Below, one piece after another: positions 1 through 8,867 of a stretch of DNA of 64,000 nucleotides (positions within the stretch are counted from its first letter, which is position 1; each line of letters begins with the position of its first letter). Source of the DNA: Schistocerca nitens (lineage: Eukaryota; Arthropoda; Insecta; Orthoptera; Acrididae). The notes under the pieces were generated by a model. The model made no database searches and had not been told where the DNA came from. It saw only the letters and a list, made by a program, of their open reading frames with translations. Made by a program: the position numbers and the translations under genes. Location of the stretch: NCBI RefSeq assembly GCF_023898315.1, contig NC_064621.1, positions 18,536,501 through 18,600,500 on the forward strand, read 5' to 3'.

Positions 1-401
1 ATTTATACTCCACAAGCCACCCAACGGTCTGTGGCGGAGTGCACTTTACGTGCCACTGTCATGCAAGAGAGGGCCGGACCGCATCGCATCCAACACGGGT
101 TTCCCATTCTTGATTAATACTTCAGAAACACAATCATAGCGTTGGATTTTTGCAAATTTACCAGCGCTGGGATTAATTGGTCTCCCACACACTTTACCTG
201 ACTTGTTGTGACTACTTTTTGTGTCTACCGGGATCTTCTCACAACGCTCGACGAGCTTATAGTGGCACCTTTGTGGCATCTGAATCAATTTCCTTTGAGA
301 TACTACACGATGTGGTGGCAAATTTCATTGTAGGTTTTCGCACCTCCGTACTGCGAGTGATGGACATTTCGGAAAGATTGTGATACGATTGCAAAGACTG
401 C
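1..401. other. unassigned sequence
   Basis: I see no gene, repeat family or RNA that I can name here. The short open frames on both strands overlap each other and have no recognisable domain. Confidence 0.5.
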
Positions 402-613
402 TTGAGGGAAAAAATGGCTCTGAGCACTATGAGACTTAACATCTGAGGTCATCAGTCCCCTAGAAATTAGAACTACTTAAACCTAACTAACCTAAGGACA
501 TCACACACATCCATGCCCGAGGCAGGATTCGAACCCGCGACCGTAGCGGTCGTGCAACTCCAGACTGAAGCGGCTAGAACCGCTCGGACACTCCGGCCTG
601 CGGTTTGAGGAAA
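402..613 (-). mobile_element. SINE-A copy 1 (tRNA-headed SINE)
   Basis: The element lies at about 413-603 and reads on the minus strand as a tRNA-like head followed by the family body and the terminal GAGCCATTT. A box-B-like GGGTTCGAATCC is visible in the head. Flanks TTGAGGGAAAA (402-412) and TTGAGGAAAA (604-613) look like a target duplication with one base of difference. The head has several substitutions relative to other copies here, so this is an older insertion. SINE-A is my label for the commonest family in the window. Confidence 0.88.
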
Positions 614-1636
614 ACGAGTTTGTTTATGCACTGCACGAGCTGCACATTTTAAATTGCAATCTTTAGCAGCTTATCTATTCTGAAATTTCCGTATGAAATT
701 CTTACAGCTTTCGCAGTAAATATCTTTTCGTTGCACTGATCTACCGATCCTTATTTTCGAGATATTTAATTTTGAAATCACGCACGCATTCATATAACAC
801 TGTGCACCTGATACGCTACAGAGAGCAGTTACTAATTACATTAGCTGGAGATAATGGTGTCTACCGAAGAGTCAAAGCCAAGCAAATTACGAATTCCTAT
901 TCATAGCTGGTTATGTTACATGCGGCTTCCCAGTAACTTTTGTGGCTATTAATTCAGTTACACTAAATGTACTATAACGCTGTTATCTAGTTAAAATAAT
1001 AAGTTTTACTGCACCAAGATGATCAATGTGTGGTACGACAAGGTGTAATGTTGCTGATAATAAAATCTCAAGAATACATGTTTTAGTTTTTGCTAATGTA
1101 CAGAGAGCACTGACGAACTTTAATTCCAACATATATAGTAGATCATTAAGTGCGAACTAAGACAATGGTGAAAGTGAACAAAAATTAAATTTTAAGAGCT
1201 CTTTCTTTCTCACATCGCATTTGCCTTACAACAAATGCTCGAAATTTTTGTCTCAGACGTCACTTCAGTGTTGATACTGTCAAAGAAATGACTGATTCAC
1301 CCTCTTGCCACTTGCTGTCATATAGCTAGAAACGCTCAGACACGTTCATTTTCCCGACAAACCGCACGCAGTTCATTGATCCGCTATCGTTTTATGGCCG
1401 TAACCCCGCAGCGGTGCATTTCCGATCTCAGGTTATTTGTAAAACTTAGTCGATTTGACGTCCGCTATCCTGCTTTTATCTTATCATCAAGTTGTTTTTC
1501 TCTACCCTGTAAAAAGTAGAAGTAAATAACAGTTATTGTACTGAAGAACCATTAAATACTAGCACTCAAAGCGAAAAAGGCCCTGACGATAATCTAGTTC
1601 GATTTTACACTCAATAAAAAGTAAACCAAACTAAAC
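614..1636. other. unassigned AT-rich sequence
   Basis: No coding region, tRNA or named repeat is visible. The stretch is AT-rich with no long open frame. Confidence 0.5.
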
Positions 1637-1835
1637 TCCGCCCGAACAGCCCACCGGAGCCGCTACTTCTCAGTCAAGGGGCTCCTCAATTGGCCATGCA
1701 AGAGTTCAGTCCAGCCCGCTTGCCAAGAGCGCTCCGCAGACCCAGACGGCCACCTATCCAAGAGCTGTACAAGCCCGACAGGTCTTCGGTGATCTGATGG
1801 GGACAGGTGTTACCACTGCGGCTAGGACGCTGACA
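1637..1835 (-). mobile_element. 5S rRNA-derived SINE, degraded copy
   Basis: Read on the minus strand, 1835 down to about 1725 resembles the downstream part of a 5S rRNA gene: a GCAGTGGTAACACC start, GATCACCGAAG, GTCGGGCTTG, and CTTGGATAGGTGGCCG in the position of 5S box C. It then runs into a non-5S body with AATTGAGGAGC and GAGAAGTAGCGG (about 1660-1690). A 5S head joined to an unrelated body is the layout of 5S-derived (SINE3-type) SINEs. The head carries substitutions and small deletions, so it is not a working 5S gene. No clear target duplication was found. Confidence 0.72.
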
Positions 1836-2218
1836 TATTCTATACCCAATACACTGCGAAATTAGCACCTTCCCCAGCACACAATTATCGAGAATCTCTA
1901 GTTAATAAACTGTCCCAAGTGCTTCTAAAGGTGTGCAGGTCCTTCCTATTTAGAAAAAGGGTAAATTAACGGACACACATAATTAAAGATGAATTTTGCT
2001 TACGTTTGCTTGTTTAAAGACCATAGTGCATGGTAAAATAACCTTTCTGGTGTCAATGGCACGAATTCGGACGTAGCTGAACAAGTACATTCATGTTTGT
2101 TAGATTTATGAAATGTACTAGATACTCTTCCGCATCGTCGATCACACGCACTGTGTTAGTAGATACGGGTCTGGCTCCAGACATGTTTGGCTAAAAGAAC
2201 CAGTACGTTACGCTGGAC

Positions 2219-2323
2219 GGCCAATATTCTATGGCAGGGGCTTGCCCCTGTGTGCACGTGTGCGGTGCACCTGCACGTGTGCAGTTAACAGGTGTTCTGC
2301 GTGCACACAGGGGCAAGTTGGCC
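2219..2323. repeat. perfect 18-bp inverted repeat (stem-loop)
   Basis: CTTGCCCCTGTGTGCACG at 2241-2258 is matched exactly in reverse complement at 2300-2317, with a 41-nt loop. Outside it GGCCAA (2219-2224) and TTGGCC (2318-2323) also pair, leaving an asymmetric bulge on the left. The left arm contains a small palindrome, CAGGGGCTTGCCCCTG (2235-2250). No gene overlaps it. It could be a remnant of a foldback element or a hairpin RNA. Confidence 0.75.
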
Positions 2324-2794
2324 ACCCGCTTTTCTCCCCTCCCCACCATACCTCTCCGCTCCTTCCTCTGTAATGCTTTTTGTTTCCTAGCTTGCTTTAC
2401 TGAATGACGGAATAAGGCTAGTAGGAGTGGATGAAAGAAATCATGGGTTGAAAGAGTACCTATTACCTACAATATGTTTTATTTAATTATCACAGGTTGA
2501 GTTTACAATACATTTAATGTCTGGAACAAAATTTCTACATACAGACAAACGCAAAGAGTTACGTAAATTTTCATCACTGATGTTTGCTCTTAACGGAAAC
2601 TTATTAATTTTCACAAAAGAAGAAACTCTCTCACAAACGTATGTCGAGCCAAACATTGACATTATCGTCGCGGCTTCACGATGGCGACAAGGAAACTCTT
2701 GCTGCGGAAAGTCGTTTGCCAAAAGGAGCTTGTCTCTCAGACCAGAATTACACTGTAGGTCTATTAATTCCATTTGGAAATTGAGCTGAATATC

Positions 2795-3120
2795 ATCAAC
2801 AGAAACAACTTTGAACATGGCTGACGTCTGCAGCAACCGTATACACAAATTTGAAAAACATGTAAAAATCAGCCAACCGGTTTCATAGGTTTTCTATATA
2901 CCTTGACAAGGTTTCGTCACCTTTATGGGCGACTTCATCAGAAGGTAAGGTAATTACCTAAAATGAATATGTCAGATTCAATATCTTACCTAATAAAAGT
3001 TTCCATAATGTAAACGAGTGTAAAACAAATAGTACTTACATGAAGAACATATTGTCAAAGATGTACAGTGACTTAAGAGTTGAGTTGCTCAAGTCATACA
3101 TTAAAATAATCTACAGAAAC
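2795..3120 (-). mobile_element. 302-bp insertion in the hAT relic, with hammerhead-like motif
   Basis: ATCAACAGAAAC (2795-2806) and ATCTACAGAAAC (3109-3120) are a 12-bp target duplication with one mismatch, bounding 2807-3108. The hAT protein reads TVSVD on one side and resumes at SVDDIQ on the other, so the boundaries agree with the protein. On its minus strand the insert carries CTGATGA, a 6-bp stem GTCGCC/GGTGAC and GAAA (2912-2941). This resembles the short hammerhead-ribozyme units associated with Penelope-like elements. No coding capacity is seen. Confidence 0.75.
2900..2941 (-). ncRNA. candidate hammerhead ribozyme motif, stem III closed
   Basis: In minus-strand order: CUGAUGA (2941-2935), one extra A, stem II GUCGCC-CAUAAA-GGUGAC (2933-2916), GAAA (2915-2912), then stem III ACCUU-GUC-AAGGU (2912-2900) followed by UA, an allowed cleavage triplet context. 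Stem I pairs poorly, and an extra base lies between the core and stem II. It is therefore a hammerhead-like fold, and activity is uncertain. Confidence 0.5.
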
Positions 3121-4089
3121 AGTAAATGGTCTCGAGAACCATACAAAAGCTTGGGATAAATATGATATATCCTCAAATCGCCTGAGAAATTCCTCTTTTA
3201 TTGCAGTAAGTATGGAAACATTCTTTGTAATTCTGTTCTGGCACAGTAGACAGAGTAGGGAAATGCCCTGCGTTCCCTGACGAGAGCTGTCGTTCCCACA
3301 GCTCAAGTTTGCACCTTTTCAGCTATTTCACAAATTAGCTGATATTCTCCTTGCAAACTTGTGTTCAATGCATTCATGCGCCCGGTAATTTCCACTAAAA
3401 ATGCAAGGTTGGCAACCCACTCAATCTTCTAACTGGGGGTCGTACCTTCCTTTGTCCTTCAAAAACTGATTTATTGGTACTTGGTAATCTTTTGAGTACA
3501 ATACCACGGCTAAGCCAGCGGACTTCACTGTGATATGATATGTCACCGTACTCTTCTTCAATTTCAGCTAAATATGTGTGAAACTGTACGTGTGTAGGCC
3601 TGTGGGATCTCAAATAATTATCTTCCCGAATAACCACTTGCATGACGTCCCCCAGTTTTGCTGCTTTTGCATAGAGTAGTCCTTGACGCAAAATGTAGTA
3701 GATGCTGTACAATGATTCTTCTGTGCGCTGTAGCTTTTCCCTTAGTAATCCAACAAATCCCATTTGTTCCCATTTCATTGCAGGTGCTGCGTCTCTTGTC
3801 ACTGACACCAAACGTTCCCAGTTTCAGCCAGCTGAATCGACAGCTTCTTCAACGGCTTTTAGGATGTCCGCGCAGGTGGTCGTGCTTTTTAAAGATATAT
3901 CTAAAAAGTCCTCTGTTACGTGCAGAGCAGTATCCACGCCGCGGGCATAAATCACTAACTGCGCGGTGTCTGAAATATCTGTGGACTCATCAAGTGTGAT
4001 GGAAAATGCAATAAAGTCCTGCTCTGCGTTCCTTAATTGACGGTAAACTTCACCTGCCATGGCACTTATACGACGACTTACAGTTCGCC

Positions 4090-4300
4090 GAGAAAGAGTG
4101 GTGGCCGAACGGTTCTAGGCGCTTCAGTCTGGAACCGCGCGACCGCTACGGTCGCAGGTTCGAATTCTGCATCGGGCACGGATGTGTGTGATGTCCTTAG
4201 GTTAGATAGGTTTAAGCAGTTCTAAGTTCTAGGCGACTGATGGCCTTAGATGTTAAGTCCCATAGTGCTCAGAGCCATTTGAACCATTTGAGAAAGAGTG
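4090..4300 (+). mobile_element. SINE-A copy 2, inserted in the hAT relic
   Basis: The element occupies 4101-4289 and is flanked by an exact 11-bp duplication, GAGAAAGAGTG, at 4090-4100 and 4290-4300. It has a tRNA-like head with GTTCGAATTC in the box B position and the usual tail CATAGTGCTCAGAGCC. Skipping the insert and one duplicate makes the antisense hAT frame continuous (MITLSRRTVSRR), which confirms both boundaries. Confidence 0.95.
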
Positions 4301-4848
4301 ATCATTGGAAAGTGATTTGCATTCAGTGGGCAAAGTAAATCAGCAGCATCATTAATGCACTCCTTTGTAAACTCCCCTTCAGCAAATGGTTTTTCAGCTC
4401 TCGCTATATTACGCGCAATCTTATAACTTGCACGTACCGCTGGGCTATCATTGTTTCCGTCCTGAAAAATTGAAAATACTGCTCCATAAAATGTTGAATC
4501 AGTTAGATGGGAGATATGACGAAAGAAAGTCGCAGATCTCTCGTGACAACAGCAACTTACATCAGATTCATCTAGTATAGTCAGATCGCTCTTCTTAAGC
4601 TCATGCAATTCCCCCATCCGCTCAGAATCCGACAATAAATTGTACTCGCCCTTGTGAAATTTATTATAATGACGTTCAATACTAAACTTCCGCTGACCAG
4701 CGAGAATACTGCTACATATTAAACATTTCGAATTTTCACGTTTTTGCACAAAGAAAAAATGATTCTCCCAGTACTTTTTAAAAGATAGCAAATCTCCACT
4801 TCTCCGTTTCCTTGATTCACTCTGCATTTTCCGGTACTTCAAATGCAA

Positions 4849-5074
4849 CGTCCACTACTTAGTGGTCACTTCGCATCAACGTCCGCAGCTCAGCCTGGCA
4901 CCACACTGCCGCAACCTGCCTGCTGCCGGCTGTCGCCACTGTTCCGGTCGACGGTTGCACGCTGTGCGCTCGGGAGCCGCGAGCAACGTTTGCCCGCCCC
5001 TCTTCTATGGAGTCGGAAGAAACATTGAGTGTGCCCCAAGGGAACGTCAAAGACCTATCTTTCTCAGCATACAT
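4849..5074. other. GC-rich flank upstream of the hAT relic
   Basis: This GC-rich stretch lies immediately 5' of the hAT start and may be its leader or promoter. Open frames on both strands overlap and look like products of composition. No terminal inverted repeat was recognised. Confidence 0.35.
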
Positions 5075-5356
5075 AAAACTCCACCCATAGGTCCTAGGAG
5101 CACCTCCGCGTCAATCCCTCCCAATGGCGTCATTCCGTCATTCGATGCGGAGTGGAATGCCGTGTGGTCAGCACACCTCTCTAATGGCCGATGCCAGTCG
5201 CTACTACTCGGTCAAACAGCTCCTCATTTGGCATCAAGAGGCTGACTGCAGTCCGTTCCAGTTCTCCCACCAAAGAAAAACACCGGCAGCACCGGGAATC
5301 GAACCTAGGTCCTCCGTATGGTAGTCAGACACGCTGACCACTTAGCTATGGAGGCC
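5075..5356 (-). mobile_element. SINE-B copy 1 (second tRNA-headed SINE family)
   Basis: Reading from 5356 leftwards: a tRNA-like head with box A TAGCTAAGTGGTCAGCG and box B GGTTCGATTCCC, then a body with ACTGGAACGGACTGCAGTC, GAGGAGCTGTTTGACCG and GTAGTAGCG, and a 3' part with GTGTGCTGACCACACGG. The body elements recur in the 5S-headed SINE at 1637-1835 and in the copy at 54870-55105. Exact 3' limits and target duplication are uncertain. Confidence 0.78.
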
Positions 5357-5391
5357 GAAGTAAGGATACATACACTGTTTATCAAAGAGGG

Positions 5392-5614
5392 ACAGAAAGC
5401 ATTTCGCCGGCCGCGGTGGTCTCGCGGTTCGGGCGCTCAGTCCGGAACCGCTTGACTGCTACGGTCGCAGGTTCGAATCCTGCCTTGGGCATGGATGTGT
5501 GTGATGTCCTTAGTTAGGTTTAAGTAGTTCTAAGTTCTAGGGGACTGATGACCACAGATGTTAAGTCCCATAGTGCTCAGAGCCATTTAAACCATTTTAA
5601 ACAGAAAGCATTTC
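5392..5614 (+). mobile_element. SINE-A copy 3
   Basis: SINE-A at 5406-5600, flanked by an exact 14-bp duplication ACAGAAAGCATTTC (5392-5405 and 5601-5614). It has the GCCGGCCGCGG start, box B GGTTCGAATCC, and the CTCAGAGCCATTTAAACC end. The insertion site is just outside the head of the neighbouring SINE-B. Confidence 0.95.
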
Positions 5615-5861
5615 ATATTATTTGCTAACGATGCTGTCGTCAACTAGGAAGTATCGCCGTTGGAAGATCTTAATGATTTGTGAAAATACGTTGACAGTAT
5701 TTCCAGTAGCAATGAACAGCAGCGTTCTTTGAATGTGGATACAAGGAAGATAAGTTCTGTAACCAACAGGTAGAATCCCCAAGTCAACGACTGGAAGATG
5801 ATTAGTGGCAAACGTCTGCAGCACTACGCATCGTTCAAACATTTAAAGGTGAAACTAAGAG

Positions 5862-5900
5862 CCGACCAGGATGGACGAGCGGTTCTAGGCGCTGCAGTCT
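5862..5900 (+). mobile_element. SINE-A head fragment
   Basis: About 39 bp match the SINE-A head (GAGCGGTTCTAGGCGCTGCAG), and the match stops abruptly where the GC-rich unit at 5901 begins. The truncation point suggests that the neighbouring unit inserted or recombined here. Confidence 0.7.
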
Positions 5901-6068
5901 GTACCGACTTCGGGGGAGGAGGGAAGAATAACGAGAGCGGTGCCGGCAGACGCCACTGAAAGAGAAGCCGTAGGACGCAGCGCCCAGACGGCGGGAGAAC
6001 GGATGCTGTACCTGGACCGCCCCGACTCATAGGAAGCGCCTGAGGGACGAGCGGGAGGGGGATTGTCC

Positions 6069-6103
6069 TATATATACCTGGCGCCGGCCCGCCGCCGGTC
6101 AGT
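6069..6103 (+). promoter_or_regulatory. TATA box plus initiator
   Basis: TATATATA at 6069-6076 and TCAGT at 6099-6103 are spaced as in arthropod TATA/initiator core promoters. A transcript starting at 6101 would have the hammerhead-like core only about 12 nt from its 5' end. Confidence 0.55.
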
Positions 6104-6112
6104 ACATCAGCG

Positions 6113-6153
6113 CACCTGATGATGGCAACGTGGTCGATTGCCGAAATATTGTG
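6113..6153 (+). ncRNA. candidate minimal hammerhead ribozyme
   Basis: The order is stem I strand CAC (6113-6115), CUGAUGA (6116-6122), one extra U, stem II GGCAA/UUGCC (6124-6128/6138-6142), GAAA (6143-6146), self-complementary AUAU as a minimal stem III (6146-6149), U as the cleavage-site base (6150), and GUG pairing stem I (6151-6153). All core residues are present. A palindromic stem III is the pattern expected of hammerheads that act as dimers. The extra base before stem II departs from the canonical form. Confidence 0.55.
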
Positions 6154-6190
6154 ACCTATGCACACTCGTACCAGGCTGTTCACCCGAGAT

Positions 6191-6789
6191 TTATTTCGTC
6201 AGTTACTAAACTGTTTCTCCGATTTTCATTTTGCTGTTATTATTTTGTAGTAAGTAGAAATTGCGCAAAAGACGTCATGATATGTGAGGTGGAAAACAAA
6301 AAGGGACTTCTCGTCGGAAATTTTCCATTTTGAGTTATCAACGTTTTTAAATGAAGTATTAAATTCTAAATAATTTGGTACATCAATCATGACTATATTT
6401 TTTTTTAAGTTACAGACATTTAAAGTTCATTAAATGAAAATGGTCATTTTGAGGAAAACGCATTCAAAAGTTCGAAGTACTACGGAACCGTTATATTTTA
6501 CATTTCAGATATTAATTTAATACCGAAACACAGCATTAAATTTCTTCTTTTAAACAGTATAAATATGTGACCCAACTCTTCAGTTTAACACCCTAGACTG
6601 AGCGTTTCCGACGCTTCTTTGAGGTTCCGGGAACTGCTTACGAACGATCAGGGTAGGGATCGGCAACTCCATTATTGTTGGTTTCAGCAAAAGAGTCCAG
6701 TTCAACTTGAAGAGATAAAACGTCTTTAAATTCGTCTTTACAGTATGGCCTGATGTTTTTGAAGAGATATTCTTGACGTTTATGAGTGA
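6191..6789. other. unassigned AT-rich sequence
   Basis: No gene or named repeat was recognised. Confidence 0.5.
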
Positions 6790-6810
6790 GGTTCTAGTCC
6801 TCCCTCGGGC

Positions 6811-6864
<54 letters not shown>

Positions 6865-6929
6865 TTAGGTTAAGTAGTGTATAAGCTTAGGGACTGATGA
6901 CCTTAGCAGTTAAGTCCCACAAGATTAAA
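6790..6929 (+). mobile_element. diverged SINE with expanded (GT)n
   Basis: CCCTCGGGCG and, after the repeat, CCTTAGGTTAAGTAG, GGGACTGATGACC and TTAAGTCCCA correspond to SINE-A body blocks. The block that normally reads ATGTGTGTGATGTCC is replaced by about 50 bp of (GT)n at 6813-6862. The tail ends in a short A run. It may be a related subfamily, because the end (CCCACAAGATT) differs from SINE-A. Confidence 0.72.
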
Positions 6930-7004
6930 AAAAAAGAAAATACGTGAGGTTCATCGTCTAATGGGTATATCTGGTGTACGAACACATGTCCTGTAATGTC
7001 GAGC

Positions 7005-7385
7005 CGGCCGCTGTGGCCGAGCGGTTCTAGGCGCTTCAGTCCAGAACCGCGCTGCTGCTACCGTCGCAGGTTTGAATCCTGCCTTGGGCACGCATGTTCA
7101 AAAAATGGTTCTGAGCACTATGGGACTTAACTTCTGAGGTCATCAGTCCCCTAGAACTTAGAACTACTTAAACCAAACTAACCTAAGGACAACACACACA
7201 TCCATGCCCGAGGCAGGATTCGAACCTGCGACCGTAGCGGTCGCGCGGTTCCAGACTGTAGCGCCTAGAACCGCTCGGCCACAAAGCCGGCGGGCACGCA
7301 TGTGTGTGATGTCCTTAGGTTAGTTAGGTTTAAGTAGTTCTAAGTCTAGGGGACTGATGACCTCAGATAGTGCTTAGAGCCATTT
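7005..7385 (+). mobile_element. SINE-A copy 4 (outer), split by another SINE-A
   Basis: The head (7005-7097) and body (7304-7385) of one plus-strand SINE-A are separated by an opposite-strand SINE-A. The outer copy resumes at exactly the interrupted point (GGGCACGCATGT then GTGTGATGTCC). Its own 3' end is slightly degraded (CAGATAGTGCTTAGAGCC lacks the TTAAGTCCC block). Confidence 0.92.
7086..7303 (-). mobile_element. SINE-A copy 5 (inner), inserted in copy 4
   Basis: Complete minus-strand SINE-A at 7098-7291, flanked by an exact 12-bp duplication GGGCACGCATGT (7086-7097 and 7292-7303) made from the outer SINE. It is close to the family majority, so it is younger than its host. The two opposed copies make a local inverted repeat. 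Confidence 0.95.
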
Positions 7386-7558
7386 TTTAAATTTTTTGTT
7401 ATGTTGATTTCGCAATACACTTTACCTCAATTCTCTACATTGTATTTAGAGTGGGTGTATTGAGTTATAAAGGGGACGCTTTCTTGCGACCATTGATGTG
7501 AAAAAAATTTAACCAACCGTCTATTTTACTAGAAGTTCGCCTTTTTTAGTTTCAAACA

Positions 7559-7783
7559 TTACAGTCGAATTAACATTAGTTGCTGGTGTTGCTTTTTACA
7601 GACAAGTTTCTGAAAAGTCACATAATTCTTCCGTTCAAGCAGGTCTTCGTATTCACTTGATTCGTTACTACTTAAACATCTTTCATAAAAATAATCTGTG
7701 TACACATTATAATCTTCATAACTGGTGTTATAATTATCTAAACCTGTCTTATTTAATACATCTAAAACCTTATCTTCACTCAT
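7559..7783 (-). CDS. small acidic ORF of unknown function
   Basis: A 74-residue frame begins MSEDKVLDVLNKTG with a reasonable start context (GAAATGA). It is rich in D, E, Y and N (DNYNTSYEDYNVY, NESSEYEDLLERK) and ends KKQHQQLMLIRL before a stop. The composition looks more protein-like than other short frames in this AT-rich area, and no repeat family was recognised over it. It could be a small host exon, the N-terminus of a transposon protein, or chance. No domain is recognised. Confidence 0.3.
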   Translation of the reverse strand: MSEDKVLDVLNKTGLDNYNTSYEDYNVYTDYFYERCLSSNESSEYEDLLERKNYVTFQKLVCKKQHQQLMLIRL

Positions 7784-8397
7784 TTCTACTAAACAAACAT
7801 CAATCAGTCGTAGGAAGACACGTAAAAATGTATAATCAGTTTTAATTTTAACTAGACAGCCAACAAATAGTGAGGAACAATCACAATCATGTGTGTTGCT
7901 CCGCTAATCAATTTGCAGTTGTTTGCTTGGTTACCAATGCTTGCTTACAGAAGTTAACAGCACGATAAATTTTCGGAATAAACATTCATAATACCTCTTA
8001 AAAAGAAATGCGCACGGCTAGAGTTTGAATATCAGCCATATTGCCGGGCTGTAAACCTACGAAGAAAAATTGACTTCCTGTGGGATCGGACATTTTTGTC
8101 ATCAGTTAACTTCCTTCTGTTGACAGAAATCAGTAATAGTTGCCTCAGTACCGCTAAGCATTCAGGAGAGACTAATTTTCAAAATGATGCGTATGAGCCA
8201 AATGCATTAATGAAAATGGACCTCTTGTCGGCCCATGTAATTTCTCCATAAGTGACAAGAGGTAACTTTTTCTATGTTCAACGTTCACTACGTCGATAAA
8301 TTTGAATGTTTTATCTATTCTAGATGGTTTCATATCGATTGTAGCTTATAGAAGACAAAGTTAAGTGTATTAAATTTCAAAAATGTTGTAACCGCGA
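7784..8397. other. unassigned sequence
   Basis: AT-rich sequence with no recognisable gene or repeat. Confidence 0.45.
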
Positions 8398-8645
8398 CAG
8401 ATCTGCTTCTACAAGTTCTTCCATTTTTCTGCAAAGAATCCGTGTCGGCATTTTGCAGCAATGACTCATTAAATTTATACTTCGATAACATTCACACCTG
8501 TCGTCACCTGCTATCTTTGGAATCGAAATTATTACATTATATCTGAAGCCTCATATCTTGCACACCAGATGAAAATTTTGTCAGGGCTGGATTTCCCGAG
8601 GATGTCAATAGTTGTGATGGAATGTCGTCTACAGCGGGCCCCATG
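8398..8645 (-). mobile_element. old RTE-like LINE fragment
   Basis: The sequence aligns by eye with 24,680-24,930 of the RTE copy described below: TTCTGCAAAGAATCCGTGT, CACACCTG, CACCAGATG, TTTTGTCAGG and GGAATGTCGTCTAC correspond to the same blocks. Divergence and small indels are heavy. It covers the part of the reverse transcriptase between the N-terminal finger and palm. Confidence 0.75.
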
Positions 8646-8867
8646 TTCCCACAACGACAGAGTTATCCCTGGCACAATATTGTAACATTAATTATTAATG
8701 TCAGTCAAAGTACCAGAAAATATTCCTCAAGTATTGAATCTTGGGGAAAAAATCACACCTGTTAAAAGACTCGTCGACAGTTATCCATCAGGAATTCTGT
8801 CTTCTTGATACAGGCATCCCGCAAATCTGAGCTCTTTGCTAAGTTGATGCTGCTGGTTTGTTTATTT

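Larger units (their letters stand above)
2483..4830 (-). pseudogene. hAT-like transposase relic (GTF2IRD2/ZBED-like), broken by two insertions
   Basis: The transposase reads leftwards in pieces. The N-terminus (4300-4830, start MQSESRKRR) has a BED-like zinc finger, CLIC followed by HYNKFH. The middle (3824-4090) has ITLDESTDISDTAQL, typical of this domesticated-hAT family. Then come 3395-3811 and 3310-3394, where LAFLVEITGRMNALN and LQGEYQLICEI can be read, then 3110-3306, and the C-terminal dimerisation region (2483-2794) with MELIDLQC and SMFGSTYVCE. A SINE-A (4101-4289) and a 302-bp element (2807-3108) interrupt it, each flanked by a target duplication, and the frame is continuous across both sites if they are ignored. 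Other frame breaks near 3811 and 3395 show it is dead. No terminal inverted repeats were identified. A domesticated host gene is less likely because of the breaks. Confidence 0.85.
5901..6190 (+). mobile_element. Penelope-like terminal unit with promoter and hammerhead-like motif
   Basis: A GC-rich upstream part (5901-6060) leads to a TATA box (TATATATA, 6069-6076). An arthropod-type initiator TCAGT follows with its A at 6101, 32 bp downstream. A hammerhead-like core follows at 6113-6153, then CACTCGTACCAGGC and an AT-rich exit. Short terminal units carrying small hammerhead variants are known from Penelope-like retroelements. No coding region is attached here, so assignment to that class is by motif and layout only. 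Confidence 0.6.

Noticed and set aside
1725..1835. 5S rRNA gene
   Set aside because: It lacks part of the 5S sequence, carries indels, and is joined to a SINE body.
2483..4830. A domesticated host gene of the GTF2IRD2/ZBED type
   Set aside because: Frame breaks in addition to two insertions make a functional gene unlikely; a dead hAT element is simpler.
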